From an uncultured Aquimarina sp. (lineage in GTDB: Bacteria; Bacteroidota; Bacteroidia; Flavobacteriales; Flavobacteriaceae), in assembly GCA_947498785.1 (NCBI GenBank), contig CANMLS010000001.1, positions 248,001 through 312,000 on the forward strand: a stretch of DNA of 64,000 nucleotides, read 5' to 3'. This document shows positions 31,196-42,339 of the stretch, piece after piece. The notes under the pieces were generated by a model. The model did not search any database, was not told the origin of the DNA, and saw only the letters and a program-made list of their open reading frames with translations. The number at the start of each line of letters is the position of its first letter. Positions within the stretch are counted from its first letter, which is position 1. Made by a program: the position numbers and the translations under genes.

Positions 31196-32089
31196 ATGGA
31201 ACTCATTATTGATGATTTATCAAAAACCTACTCAAATGGCGTTAAAGCACTTCAAAATATTTCTTTAGAAATTCCACAAGGCATGTTTGGATTGCTAGGA
31301 CCAAATGGAGCAGGAAAATCGACTTTAATGCGAACCATTGCAACATTACAAGAAGCAGATAAAGGAACTATCTCTCTTGGCGATTTAAATGTTTTAAAAC
31401 AAAAGAAAAAAGTTATGCAGGTTTTAGGGTACTTACCCCAACAATTTGGTTTATATCCTAAAATACCTGCGATGGTTCTACTAAATCATTTAGCGGTTTT
31501 AAAAGGCATTACGAATGGTTCTGAACGTAAAGAAGTCGTAGCTTCACTTTTGCATAAAACAAATTTGTATGACGTAAGAAAGCAAAACTTAGGTGGATAT
31601 TCTGGTGGAATGAAGCAACGTTTTGGTATAGCACAAGCATTACTTAATAATCCTAAACTCCTTATTGTTGATGAGCCTACAGCAGGTTTGGATCCCGTGG
31701 AAAAAAACCGATTCTATAATTTGCTATGTGAAATTGGCGAAAACACGGTTGTTATACTTTCTACTCATATTGTAGAAGATGTTAAAGAATTATGTACAAA
31801 TATGGCTGTAATCAATCAAGGTCAAGTATTACTTAAGGGAAATCCTCTTAAAATTATAGAAGACTTAGAAGGGAAGGTATATCAAAAAACAATTCATAAA
31901 GATGATTTAGAAGGGTATAAACTAGAATACAAAGTGATAAGTGAAAAGCTATTTCTTGGCAAGCCAGTTATTCAAATTATTAGTGATTCTGACCCAGGAG
32001 ATGGTTTTTCTTCGGTTAAAACTGATTTAGAAGACGTGTATTTATCACAAATTTATAGTGCAAATAATAATCTTAAATCAATTTCATAA
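31196..32089 (+). CDS. ABC transporter ATP-binding protein
   Basis: LLGPNGAGKSTLMR, YSGGMKQRFGIAQALLNNPKLLIVDEPTAGLD. Confidence 0.96.
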   Translation: MELIIDDLSKTYSNGVKALQNISLEIPQGMFGLLGPNGAGKSTLMRTIATLQEADKGTISLGDLNVLKQKKKVMQVLGYLPQQFGLYPKIPAMVLLNHLAVLKGITNGSERKEVVASLLHKTNLYDVRKQNLGGYSGGMKQRFGIAQALLNNPKLLIVDEPTAGLDPVEKNRFYNLLCEIGENTVVILSTHIVEDVKELCTNMAVINQGQVLLKGNPLKIIEDLEGKVYQKTIHKDDLEGYKLEYKVISEKLFLGKPVIQIISDSDPGDGFSSVKTDLEDVYLSQIYSANNNLKSIS

Positions 32090-35000
32090 TGGTGTGGTTA
32101 GAGGTATTCAAGTTTGAAATAATATACCGTTTAAAACGAGTAGATACGTACATTTTCTTTGTTATTCTGTTGTTATTTTCTATGGTTGCAACCGATTTTA
32201 TTTTTCAAGGAGAAAATTTAGGAGCCATTAAATTAAACGCACCATTGATGGTCGCTAAAACCATGGGAGCGATTACAGGAACTTTCATGATACTTGCCTC
32301 CATGATTATGGGTGTTTCTGTTTTACGTGATTTTGAATATCAAATAGAATCTTTGATGTTCATAAACCCAATTAAAAAAAAAGACTATTTAATGGGGCGC
32401 TTTTTAGGCGCTTTTATAGTGCTACTTTTTATTTTCAGTAGCGTTATAATCGGAATGATTTTGGGAGACCAAATGCCATGGCCATGGCGCGATGCTAATG
32501 ATTTACTTCCCTTCAATCTTCTAACTTATTTTCAATCTTTTATAACCATCGTTTTACCCATTCTATTTTTTGGAGCTTCTTTGTTTTTCGTAACCGGTGC
32601 GCTAAGTAGAAATTTAATCGTAGTATATACGCAAGGCATTGTTTTCTTTGTAATATTCATTATATCGAAATCTATACCTAATAAATTTCTACAGGCCTTA
32701 ATTGACCCTTTTTCATTTACCACCTTGTCTAAGCATGTAGAATCATGGACGGTAGCTAAAAGAAATGCTCAAAACATTCCATTTACAGATGTACTACTAT
32801 ACAATAAACTCTTTTGGTTAATCCTAGCTGTTTTAATACTGATATTAGGGTATAAAAAATTCAATTTTAATGTTGTCAAAAGTAAAAAAAACACAACAAA
32901 AAGAACACCCGCTTTTGATACTAAAAAGTATCACAAATTAATTAATAAGTCTCCTGAATTTCAATTACACTATAGCCTTAAGTCAAAATGGAATCAAGTT
33001 ATACATACTGCATGGTTTCATTTTATAGGTATTTGCAAACAGCCATCATTTTGGGGTATTGTTATTTCTGGGATGGTTATCATTCTAATAAATTCTGTTA
33101 GTTTAGGAACTGTTTATGGCGTAGATAGTTACCCTGCAACTTATTTTATTGTAGAAGAACTTCAGGAAATGTCCATTTTCTTTTTTCTTATCATTCTTGT
33201 TTTTTATTCGGGGGAACTTATTTGGAAGGAACGACAGGCAGAATTGAATATGATATATGATGCTAGCTCTATGTCTGACTTTGCCAATCTTATTGGTAAA
33301 TATCTTGGGCTAATGCTGGTTAATAGTGTAATTCTAATGTCTTTGATTATTTCTGGAATTATTTTCCAAACCATTAAAGGATATTATAACTATGAGCTTC
33401 ACGTTTATTTTTATGGTTTTTTTCTAGAAATACTGCCATTTATTGCCTTGTATACCTGTGTAGCATTTTTTATTCATACCATAACCAATCAGAAATTTGT
33501 AGGACACATGATTATTTTGGTGTTCTTTATTTTTACGAATGCTTTAAAGTTTCTTGGATTTGACCATGATTTATATCTGTTTGGAGGGAGCTCCTTAGGT
33601 ATATATTCTGATATGAATGGGTATGGTCATTTTTTAAAACCTTATCTTTTTTTTAAAACCTATTGGTTGTTATTTGGTATGCTTTTACTCATTATTGGAG
33701 CAGTTCTTTCTGTTAGAGGTAATGAACCCAGTTTAATAAAACGATTTAAAACAAGCACATACAGATTAAGTAAGCCTCTAATAGTATTAGGGATTTCTAT
33801 AATAGCTGGATTTATTATGTTGGGAGGTTATATATATTACAACACAAATGTTTTAAACACCTATTGGACTAATTCAGAGCAGACTACATTTAGAGTCAAT
33901 TATGAAAAAACATTAAAAAAATTCCAGTATACGCTGCAACCTAAAATTGTAGCTGTTAATTTAAAATTAGAATTATATCCAAAGACCAGAGCTTATAGTG
34001 TTGAAGGGGATTATATTTTAAAAAACAATGATACTACTGCTATCGATGAAATTCATATTCAAAAACTTATAGATTCTCAAGTTGCTTTAGAGTATGTTAC
34101 TTTTAATGAAGAAGCAACAGTAAATAATCAATATAATGCATTTAATTATTCAATTTATAAACTATCTAAAGCATTAGAGCCTGGAGATTCAATTAGAATG
34201 AATTTTAAACAAACCTACACCACAAAGGGATTTAAGGTAAATAAGACTAATACAAATATTGTAAATAACGGTACATTTTTTAAAAACAGCGATTTTCCAA
34301 CATTAGGATACAACCAAAAATATGAAGTCAGAAATGAAGGAGATAGAGTAGATTATAACTTAGTACCAAGAGCCAATATGGCTAAAATAGAGGATGCTGT
34401 TGAACAATTGAATGCAAGGAATGGAAGTGACTCTAACGGAATTAATCTTGATATTATTATCGGAACAGATGAAGGTCAAACCGCTATTGCTCCTGGTAAT
34501 CTATTAAAAACATGGAAAGAAAGCAATCGTAATTATTTTCATTACAAAACAGATCAACCCATTATAAATTTCTATGGCCTGGTTTCAGCAGATTATGAAA
34601 TTAAAAAAGACGTTTGGATTCCAAAACGAGACACCATATCAAAATCTATAAACTTAGAAATTTACCATCATAAAGGGCACACCTATAATTTGGATAGAAT
34701 GATGGTGTCTATGAAAGCATCTTTTGACTATTACAGTAAAAACTTTAGTCAGTACCAATATGACCATATGCGTATTATGGAGTTTCCTCGTTATTCAGAA
34801 TTTGCGCAATCATTTGCTGGCACGGTTCCTTTTTCAGAATCTATAGGATTTGTATTGGATATTAATGACGAAAAAGATGTAGATATGGCGTTTTTTGTTA
34901 CAGCACATGAGGTGGCTCACCAATGGTGGGGCATGCAGTTAGAAGCAGCAAATGTTAAGGGAAGGTATTTCATTTTGGAAACCTTATCACAATACTCTGC

Positions 35001-35397
35001 TTTAATGGTGTTAAAACAGAAATATTCAGAAGAAAAAATAAAGCAGTTTTTGCAAATAGAAAATTACAATTACTCAAATGAAAGACTCAAGGAAGTAGGG
35101 CCAGAACCTCCATTAGCCTTGGTGGAAAACCAAAACTATATCTATTACTCAAAAGGTGTTATTAATATGTATGCGTTACAAAAACAAATAGGAGAGAACA
35201 ATGTCAATTTAGCATTAAGACGATTCTTGGACGATTGGAATAGTGCCACTGGAAAACTTAAAAGTAAAATGAATCGGTATGCAACTTCAAATGACTTATT
35301 AGAATATTTTAAAGCTGTTACTCCAGATGCTTCACAACATATTATTCATGATTTGTTTGAATCGGTTACACCATTGGTTATTTCTGATAAATTTTAG
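32089..35397 (+). CDS. ABC permease fused to M1-family aminopeptidase domain
   Basis: N-terminal multi-TM permease; C-terminal TAHEVAHQWWGMQLE...ILETLSQYSALMVL (HExxHx18E zinc motif). Confidence 0.93.
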   Translation: MVWLEVFKFEIIYRLKRVDTYIFFVILLLFSMVATDFIFQGENLGAIKLNAPLMVAKTMGAITGTFMILASMIMGVSVLRDFEYQIESLMFINPIKKKDYLMGRFLGAFIVLLFIFSSVIIGMILGDQMPWPWRDANDLLPFNLLTYFQSFITIVLPILFFGASLFFVTGALSRNLIVVYTQGIVFFVIFIISKSIPNKFLQALIDPFSFTTLSKHVESWTVAKRNAQNIPFTDVLLYNKLFWLILAVLILILGYKKFNFNVVKSKKNTTKRTPAFDTKKYHKLINKSPEFQLHYSLKSKWNQVIHTAWFHFIGICKQPSFWGIVISGMVIILINSVSLGTVYGVDSYPATYFIVEELQEMSIFFFLIILVFYSGELIWKERQAELNMIYDASSMSDFANLIGKYLGLMLVNSVILMSLIISGIIFQTIKGYYNYELHVYFYGFFLEILPFIALYTCVAFFIHTITNQKFVGHMIILVFFIFTNALKFLGFDHDLYLFGGSSLGIYSDMNGYGHFLKPYLFFKTYWLLFGMLLLIIGAVLSVRGNEPSLIKRFKTSTYRLSKPLIVLGISIIAGFIMLGGYIYYNTNVLNTYWTNSEQTTFRVNYEKTLKKFQYTLQPKIVAVNLKLELYPKTRAYSVEGDYILKNNDTTAIDEIHIQKLIDSQVALEYVTFNEEATVNNQYNAFNYSIYKLSKALEPGDSIRMNFKQTYTTKGFKVNKTNTNIVNNGTFFKNSDFPTLGYNQKYEVRNEGDRVDYNLVPRANMAKIEDAVEQLNARNGSDSNGINLDIIIGTDEGQTAIAPGNLLKTWKESNRNYFHYKTDQPIINFYGLVSADYEIKKDVWIPKRDTISKSINLEIYHHKGHTYNLDRMMVSMKASFDYYSKNFSQYQYDHMRIMEFPRYSEFAQSFAGTVPFSESIGFVLDINDEKDVDMAFFVTAHEVAHQWWGMQLEAANVKGRYFILETLSQYSALMVLKQKYSEEKIKQFLQIENYNYSNERLKEVGPEPPLALVENQNYIYYSKGVINMYALQKQIGENNVNLALRRFLDDWNSATGKLKSKMNRYATSNDLLEYFKAVTPDASQHIIHDLFESVTPLVISDKF

Positions 35398-35498
35398 TAC
35401 TAAACCCAAAAAGCCAAATGTTTAATGACCAAGTACATAATCACTAACTATTTTTAATGTCTTTTATTGATACTAACCGAGTGTTAAATGTTTATATT

Positions 35499-37859
35499 TT
35501 AATTACCTAACTTATAGGAAATACTAATACTTGCTCTTCTACTATCCCAATTACCATGACCTCTGGAGTAGAGACCGTTGAATTCTGAATAACCACTCCA
35601 TCCACTCTGGTAAAAAATATCGGAGACACTTAACTTTACATTCATTCTTTCTTTGAAGAATTTTCGTTGCAAGCCTAAATTCAGGCTATATGTAGGTTCG
35701 TATAAAAAAACACCTTCCCAAATACCAGGACCATTAAAATATCCTGATATTTCACCTGTAATTTTATAGGGCAGTTTTAAAGTGTTTTGATAGTAAATAT
35801 TATAGGAAAAGCTTTCGATATCAACGGTAACACCATCACCATAATCCGCTTGATTCCGAGAGTGACCTCCATTTAAGTTAAGGTAAGTATCCCACCAGTT
35901 ATTCAGAGTAATACGAGTATTAAAGTTAACATTGAATACTTTTTGTTTACCTAGATTTTGCCATGAGTACCCTCTTATTCTTGGGTCAATATCATCTGGA
36001 CCAATGAACTGTACAATTCGGTTTTTAGTTTCACTGTATGCTAATTTTAGGTTATATTTATAGTTATATGTGTAACTGACTTCTATATTATTAACAACCT
36101 CTGGTCGTAAGCTCGGATTCCCTTTTTGAAAAGACAATTGACTTAACTGAAAATTAAAAGGATTTAATACTTTATAATCTGGACGGTTAATTCGGCGACC
36201 GTAATTAAAGGCAATCAAATTTTGAGAGTTGGCTTGCCAGGTTAATCCCATACTTGGAAACCAATCTAAATAGTTTAAATCTACAGTTGGTTCCTCTAAA
36301 TCTTGAGAAAAAACTTGCAAAACTCCTTTTGCCTCAGTTTTTTCAGCACGTATTCCTAGAGAAAAGTTTAATTGTGAACCCAAAGATCTTGCAAAATTAA
36401 GGTAACCCGCATATACATTTTCTTTGTAATTGAATTGATTAGATTGACGATTGTTTTGTGTGAATACACCATCAATTTCATCAAAAAACAGAAAGGAGTT
36501 ATCAGAATTTACGAGATTTAATTTCATTCCTATGCTAATTTGCCCTCCAAAAATACTATCCTTAGTGTCTAAGGTGAGCGTATAAATTTCAATATCAGTT
36601 GGTGTATCAAATTGGTTGATTAATTCTGATAATAATTCCTCATTTTGATTATAATACTTATTAGGTAGAAACCGAATACTTTCATTTTTATAACGGCCAT
36701 AATCTAAATCTAAATTTAAGCTACGCCCTTTTTTATTGTTAAATCCATAACTAATGCTATAAGACTGTTGCTGCATTTTTTCTTTAGTATGGCTATCAGC
36801 AATCAAAGTGCTATCCAATTCATTTGTTATGGCGTTATAAATTTCAATGGTGTTTAATACGTTTTCGTCATTGTTGCTAATTTGCCCATTTACTAAAAAA
36901 CCTAACAAATGTTTTTCTGATAAGTAGATATCAGAGCCAAGTCTATAGTCGTAGCCTTTGTTCTCTGAACTATGTTGATTAGCTTCCTTTGAGTTTAAAT
37001 TGTTTTGGAAACTATTAAAATATTCATTGCCAAAAGATTGTCGATTAAACCCTCCAAAAGTTCCAAAAGCATTCACTTTTTTATTTCTGTAATTTCCATT
37101 AACACTTGAATTTGTTTGCGGGTATCTGCCTGGGCTAAAACCACTGTTTACAGTTGCATTGGCTCCTAACTTTTTATCTTTTTTAATGCGAATATCAATA
37201 ATACCTGCGTTTCCCTCTGCTTCGTATTGTGCACCGGGGTTCGTAATAATTTCTATGCGGTCAATTTGTTCAGAAGTTAGGTTTTGCAAATAGTTACTTA
37301 AATCTTGTCCTTTTAGCGGTAATCGTTTACCATTAACATACACAAGTACTCCAGATCTTCCTAAAACATTAATATTGTTATTGTTGTCAATCGTAATTCC
37401 AGGCGCTTTTCTTAGTAAGTTAATGGCATCTGACCCCACGCTGTTAATTGTTTTTTCTACATTAAAAATGGTTCGGTCTGGTTTGGTTTCTACCATTGGT
37501 CTGCTGACCATAATAATGGTTTCTTGTAATTCTGTTGGGGAGTTTTTGAAAGTAAGAATGCCTAAATCTAGCGGTTTTTTAGTCAATAGGATATTATCTT
37601 TTCTAAAATCTAAATAACCTATATATGAAGCAATTAAAAAATAGGATCCTTCTGGTATATTTTTTATGTGAAACATGCCTAGTTCATCACTAATTCCACC
37701 CTTAACTAAGCGGCCATTTATAGAATTATAGATGGCAACATTCGCGAAGACAATGGGTTGTTCAGAATCATCTAATAACTGGCCTTTGATACTAGCTGAT
37801 TGACCTATAAGTTGAAAAAGGTTTATTAATAATAATGTAATAGTTAATGATAACTTCAT
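35499..37859 (-). CDS. TonB-dependent receptor-like outer membrane protein (carboxypeptidase-regulatory-like, plug, beta-barrel)
   Basis: GQLLDDSEQPIVFANVAIYN, LLRKAPGITIDNNNNINVLGRSGVLVYVNGKRLPLKGQDL, IDRIEIITNPGAQYEAEGNAGIIDI. Confidence 0.92.
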   Translation of the reverse strand: MKLSLTITLLLINLFQLIGQSASIKGQLLDDSEQPIVFANVAIYNSINGRLVKGGISDELGMFHIKNIPEGSYFLIASYIGYLDFRKDNILLTKKPLDLGILTFKNSPTELQETIIMVSRPMVETKPDRTIFNVEKTINSVGSDAINLLRKAPGITIDNNNNINVLGRSGVLVYVNGKRLPLKGQDLSNYLQNLTSEQIDRIEIITNPGAQYEAEGNAGIIDIRIKKDKKLGANATVNSGFSPGRYPQTNSSVNGNYRNKKVNAFGTFGGFNRQSFGNEYFNSFQNNLNSKEANQHSSENKGYDYRLGSDIYLSEKHLLGFLVNGQISNNDENVLNTIEIYNAITNELDSTLIADSHTKEKMQQQSYSISYGFNNKKGRSLNLDLDYGRYKNESIRFLPNKYYNQNEELLSELINQFDTPTDIEIYTLTLDTKDSIFGGQISIGMKLNLVNSDNSFLFFDEIDGVFTQNNRQSNQFNYKENVYAGYLNFARSLGSQLNFSLGIRAEKTEAKGVLQVFSQDLEEPTVDLNYLDWFPSMGLTWQANSQNLIAFNYGRRINRPDYKVLNPFNFQLSQLSFQKGNPSLRPEVVNNIEVSYTYNYKYNLKLAYSETKNRIVQFIGPDDIDPRIRGYSWQNLGKQKVFNVNFNTRITLNNWWDTYLNLNGGHSRNQADYGDGVTVDIESFSYNIYYQNTLKLPYKITGEISGYFNGPGIWEGVFLYEPTYSLNLGLQRKFFKERMNVKLSVSDIFYQSGWSGYSEFNGLYSRGHGNWDSRRASISISYKLGN

Positions 37860-37947
37860 AAAACCCTGATTTCTAGATCTGTGGTTGTTTTGAAGCAAAA
37901 ATAGCGTATATTTAACCCATTAATATGGGATAGAATAGATAATTTAA

Positions 37948-39396
37948 ATGGGTCAGAATTCATTATATAATACTATTAAAATTGAAAGAGAAAGAGCAAT
38001 ACCAGTATACCTGCAAATTGTCAATACCCTAATAAAAGAAATACAATCTGGTAGGTTGCGACCAGGAACTAAAATGATGGGAATAAAGTCATTGTCTACT
38101 TTGTTAGATGTTAATAAAAAGACCATTGAAAAGGTTTATATAGAGCTGGAATTGCAGCAATGGATAAAAAGTGTTCCAAGAAAAGGAACTTTTGTTTCTG
38201 AAAAATTACCTGAATTTCAACCCAAAAATTGGAATAACCAACCAAAAACAAAAGTTAAAAAAGGGATTAAAATCGATCCAATAAATTCATCATCATACAT
38301 CATTAAAAATAAAAAGGTATTAATTTTCGATGGAGGATTACCAGATCCTAGAGTTATAGATAATCAAGCTATTGGGAGAGCTCATAGGAATATTTTTAAA
38401 TCAGACCGCTATTTAAACTTGTTTTCATACACAAGTGCTTATGGTGATGAAGTACTTCGTAAAGAATTGGTGAAATATTTAAACGATACGCGTGGAATAC
38501 CTTGTAATGAAGAAAACATATTAATTACCAGAGGAAGTCAAATGGCTATATTTTTAAGTATGAAAATCTTGCTTAAAAAAAATGAAGCAGCTATTGTTGG
38601 TATGCCAGGTTACTTTGGAACCAATGATGTTTTAGAATATTTAGGCGCTAAAGTATTCAATGTTTCTGTTGATGAAGATGGATTGGTTGTAGATGAAATA
38701 GAAGAGATATGTAAAAAAAATAAGATTAAAGTTGTATATGTAACTCCCCATCACCATCATCCAACCACAGTAAGTTTAAGTCCAGCTAGAAGAATGAATT
38801 TGTTAAGGTTGGCAGAGACTTATGGGTTTCATATTATTGAAGATGATTACGAATACGATTTTCACTATGGTAATGCCCCTATACTTCCATTATCTAGTTT
38901 AGATGGTCTTACAAATACAATTTACACAGGTTCATTTTCTAAAACTATTAGCCCTGGATTAAGAATAGGTTATTTACTGGCAGATGAAAAAATAATTGAG
39001 AAAGCTGTTGAAATACGAAAAGCGATTGATTGTCAAGGAAATCCGATAATGGAAAGAGCTATGGGTGTTTTGTTGCAGCAAGGAGAGATAGATAGAATGA
39101 TTAGAAGATCGCGCAATATTTATATGCAACGTAGAGATTATTTTTGTGAGGCACTAAACGCTCATTTTTCAAACGATATTGCATTTAAAGTACCAGAAGG
39201 AGGATTAGCAGTTTGGGCTAAATTTGATTCATCTATAGATTTAATGGAAGTATACAAAAAAGCCTTAGACAAAAACCTCAATTTAATTTTAGCCCCTTAT
39301 TTTGGTCCATCACTTAATGCTACCCGCTTAGGCTTTGCATCTCTTACTTTTTCTGAAATAGATGAGTATATGGGTATTTTGAAGAAAGTAATATAA
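37948..39396 (+). CDS. MocR/PdxR-type GntR regulator with aminotransferase domain
   Basis: GntR HTH (IVNTLIKEIQSGRLRPGTKMMGIKSLST) plus class I aminotransferase (TGSFSKTISPGLRIGYLLA). Confidence 0.94.
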   Translation: MGQNSLYNTIKIERERAIPVYLQIVNTLIKEIQSGRLRPGTKMMGIKSLSTLLDVNKKTIEKVYIELELQQWIKSVPRKGTFVSEKLPEFQPKNWNNQPKTKVKKGIKIDPINSSSYIIKNKKVLIFDGGLPDPRVIDNQAIGRAHRNIFKSDRYLNLFSYTSAYGDEVLRKELVKYLNDTRGIPCNEENILITRGSQMAIFLSMKILLKKNEAAIVGMPGYFGTNDVLEYLGAKVFNVSVDEDGLVVDEIEEICKKNKIKVVYVTPHHHHPTTVSLSPARRMNLLRLAETYGFHIIEDDYEYDFHYGNAPILPLSSLDGLTNTIYTGSFSKTISPGLRIGYLLADEKIIEKAVEIRKAIDCQGNPIMERAMGVLLQQGEIDRMIRRSRNIYMQRRDYFCEALNAHFSNDIAFKVPEGGLAVWAKFDSSIDLMEVYKKALDKNLNLILAPYFGPSLNATRLGFASLTFSEIDEYMGILKKVI

Positions 39397-39619
39397 ACTT
39401 AGTAATCTACCTTGGGAACCAATTTCCGAACATTTTTTAATTCTTATCGAAATCTATCGAATACGCGATTTTTAATATAGCGCAAAAAGGTTAGCAATTA
39501 TTTTGGCGTTGGCAAGCGTTGGATAATTGTGTGTAAAATAAATTATCCAGTGAATGATTTGTTTTGACGGCGAGATGATGCGGCTGCGAATGTTTCAGCA
39601 ATAGTTTTTAGAAATTATG

Positions 39620-39950
39620 ATGACCCCAGTAGCTAAGATTACTATGAAATAGAATTATCCTGAGATATTTTACACGAGTTTTTAGAATTGATCGCAAAAT
39701 CAATTCTAAAAACTCGTATAAAATACTACGTATTCGCCAATTTGCTAAACTATACATTTGTACTATAATGTTCTGCGTTATGTAACTTTGCTTTGGTAAA
39801 AAGCTTTTACCAAAGACAAATCTTCTTTGATTTTTTTCTTCTCAAATGTTTCTTTAAAAATTGTAATGGAATACGCTTTGCCCGAAGCGACGGTAGGAGT
39901 GAAGTGGGAATGTGTATGGAATGGGAATATTCTCTCTAATTTTCAATCAA
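39620..39950. repeat. Dispersed intergenic repeat, copy 3
   Basis: Inverted repeat 39667-39692 / 39699-39724 (one mismatch, 6-nt loop), then TACGTATTCGCCAATTTGCTA and TTTGTACTATAATGTTCTGCGTTATGTAACTTT shared with copy 1. Confidence 0.9.
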
Positions 39951-40030
39951 TTACGGAATTCCGTAAATAGTTACTTGCTAAAATTTGGTATATTTAAAAC
40001 TCCCTTTTTAACAAAAAATAAATTAAAAGA

Positions 40031-41908
40031 ATGACAGAAAATAACAGAGGCTCAGAATGGAAAAGATGGGATTTACATACACATACGAAGGGAACAGCAA
40101 AGAATGACCAATTTACAAGCCAAACATTTGAAGATTATTGTAAAACGCTTTTCATTAGTGCAATTGATAACAATATAGCGGTCATAGGTATAACAGATTA
40201 TTTTAATATTGATAATTACTTAAAAGTTAAAGATTATAAAGAAAATATTGATTCAGTTTCTGGATTAACAGCTGAGCAAAAAACTCAAATCAAAAAGATA
40301 TATTTAATCCCAAACGTAGAGCTAAGAGTACTTCCTGTTACCGATAGAGGTAAACTAGTAAATTTACATTGCCTTTTTAATCCTGATTATGTGAATAAAT
40401 TAGAAGATGATTTTTTTAGTTCGATTGAAATGTCCGTTGGTGATGAAGTCTATAAAATGAATAAATCAGGGTTTATAAGGCTTGGTAAATCAAAAGAACC
40501 ACAACTTGATGATATAGAAGCGTATAAATTAGGATTAAATAATTTTGTTGTTACTAATGAAAGTTTAAGAAATTTATTTAAGAAAAAACCAGTTCTAAGA
40601 GATAATACGATTACGATTGTTAGTAATTCAAATAATGATGGTGCTAGTGCTTTTCAAAAGCATTATGATATGTTTGAAGGAAATGACCAAAGCTCTTTGG
40701 ATGAAATTAGAAAATCAATATACTATCTATCAGATTTAATATTTTCAGGAAACCCAAAGGATAGGGAATATTTTTTAGGTATTAAGAAAAATCAAAAAGG
40801 GGAAATTATTGATGATAAAAAATCTATAATTCAAAAATGTGGTTCATTAAAAGCTTGTGTTCACGGTTGTGATGCTCACATTGAAACAAAACTATTTAAG
40901 CCTGATGAAAATAGATATTGTTGGATTAAATCTATGCCAACTTTTGAAGGTTTAAAACAAGTAATATATGAACCAGAGCAAAGAGTGAAAATACAGCCCA
41001 ATGAACCTGATTTTAAAGAAGACAAGTTAATTATTGATGAAGTACAATATTATTCATCCAATAATTTGTTTACACCTGAGAAAATCAAGTTTAATAAAAA
41101 TTTGAATGTTATAATTGGAGGAAAGTCATCTGGTAAATCAATATTGTTATATAATATTGCTGCAACTTTAGAGACTAATAAAGAAGTGACATCTATCACA
41201 GATAGAAAATACAATTTTAGAAAAGATGATGAAAATTTTAATTTTGAAGTTAAATCATTATCTGGTATTTCTCAAAAATTATATGATGAGAAAGAAAATT
41301 CAATTATACCTAAAATCAAATATATACCTCAAAACTACCTTACCAAATTAGCTGAACCAGAAGCTAACAAAAAAGGGGAAGAGCTTTTAAAATATGTAAG
41401 AGGCTTGCTCTTAGAAGATGAAACATACAAAACCAATTATCAAGATTTTTTGAGTGTTGTAAAATCAAATGATAAAAAAAGAGAAGATTTAATTGATAGT
41501 TATTTTGAAACAGAAGATACTATTAAATCAAAAGATAAACAGTTAAAAGAAAAAGGAAATGAAGAAGTATTAAATAAGAGTATTGAATCTAATTTGATAA
41601 AAATTGGAGAGTTAAAAAAGAGCATTGGATTAACCCAGGAGCAGATTGCTGAGTATAACAATGAAAAGTTGAAACTAGAAAAGGTTGAATCTGATAGAAT
41701 AAAAATAAATAGTGATTACAGAAAAGTGTCAACTTTTAATAGAGATATTTTAAATTCTTTAAAGGAGTTAAAAAACAAGAAAGATTTAATAGAGAATTCT
41801 TTAGAAACAGAATCCATTAAAACACTATTCACTCAAAATTTCAATTTTCTAGATATAGCAATTGAAGAACAATTCAACAACATTCTTCTGATTCGGAATC
41901 TTTTTTGA
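40031..41908 (+). pseudogene. 3'-truncated PHP-domain SMC-like ATPase (TrlF-like)
   Basis: WDLHTHTKGTAKND (PHP), CVHGCDAHIETKLF, Walker A VIIGGKSSGKSILLYN, coiled coil; ends before any ABC signature/Walker B. Confidence 0.75.
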
Positions 41909-42339
41909 ACAAAGATGACCTTTTTTATACTATTGATGGAATAGGCTCTGGAGTTTGGGGATTAAGAAATTATATTCCACAAGAAAAAAATGTAGATTTA
42001 ACTGAAGATGATATTGCATTTCCAGAAGGAAAGAAAGTATTACGAAAGCATATTCTATATGAAAGAGACCCTAAACTAATTATTGAAGCAAAGAGACGCT
42101 TTAAAGAACTAAATGGGAAATTATATTGTGAAATATGTGATTTTGATTTTGAAAAAAAATATGGAAAAATAGGCGAGGACTTCATAGAAGGTCATCATAC
42201 TATACCAGTTTCAGAAATGAAAGAAGGAGATAAAACCAAAATTGAAGATATTGTTATGGTATGTTCTAATTGCCATAAAATGATTCACAGAAAAAGACCT
42301 TGGTTAACACAAGAAAAAATTAAACAATTGATTAAATAA
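41905..42339 (+). CDS. HNH endonuclease (5'-truncated; functional state uncertain)
   Basis: CEICDFDFEKKYG...FIEGHHTIPVSEM...VCSNCHKMIHRKRPW; upstream frame reads TIQQHSSDSESFLNKDDLFYTIDGIGSGVWGLRN back to a stop. Confidence 0.8.
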   Translation: MNKDDLFYTIDGIGSGVWGLRNYIPQEKNVDLTEDDIAFPEGKKVLRKHILYERDPKLIIEAKRRFKELNGKLYCEICDFDFEKKYGKIGEDFIEGHHTIPVSEMKEGDKTKIEDIVMVCSNCHKMIHRKRPWLTQEKIKQLIK

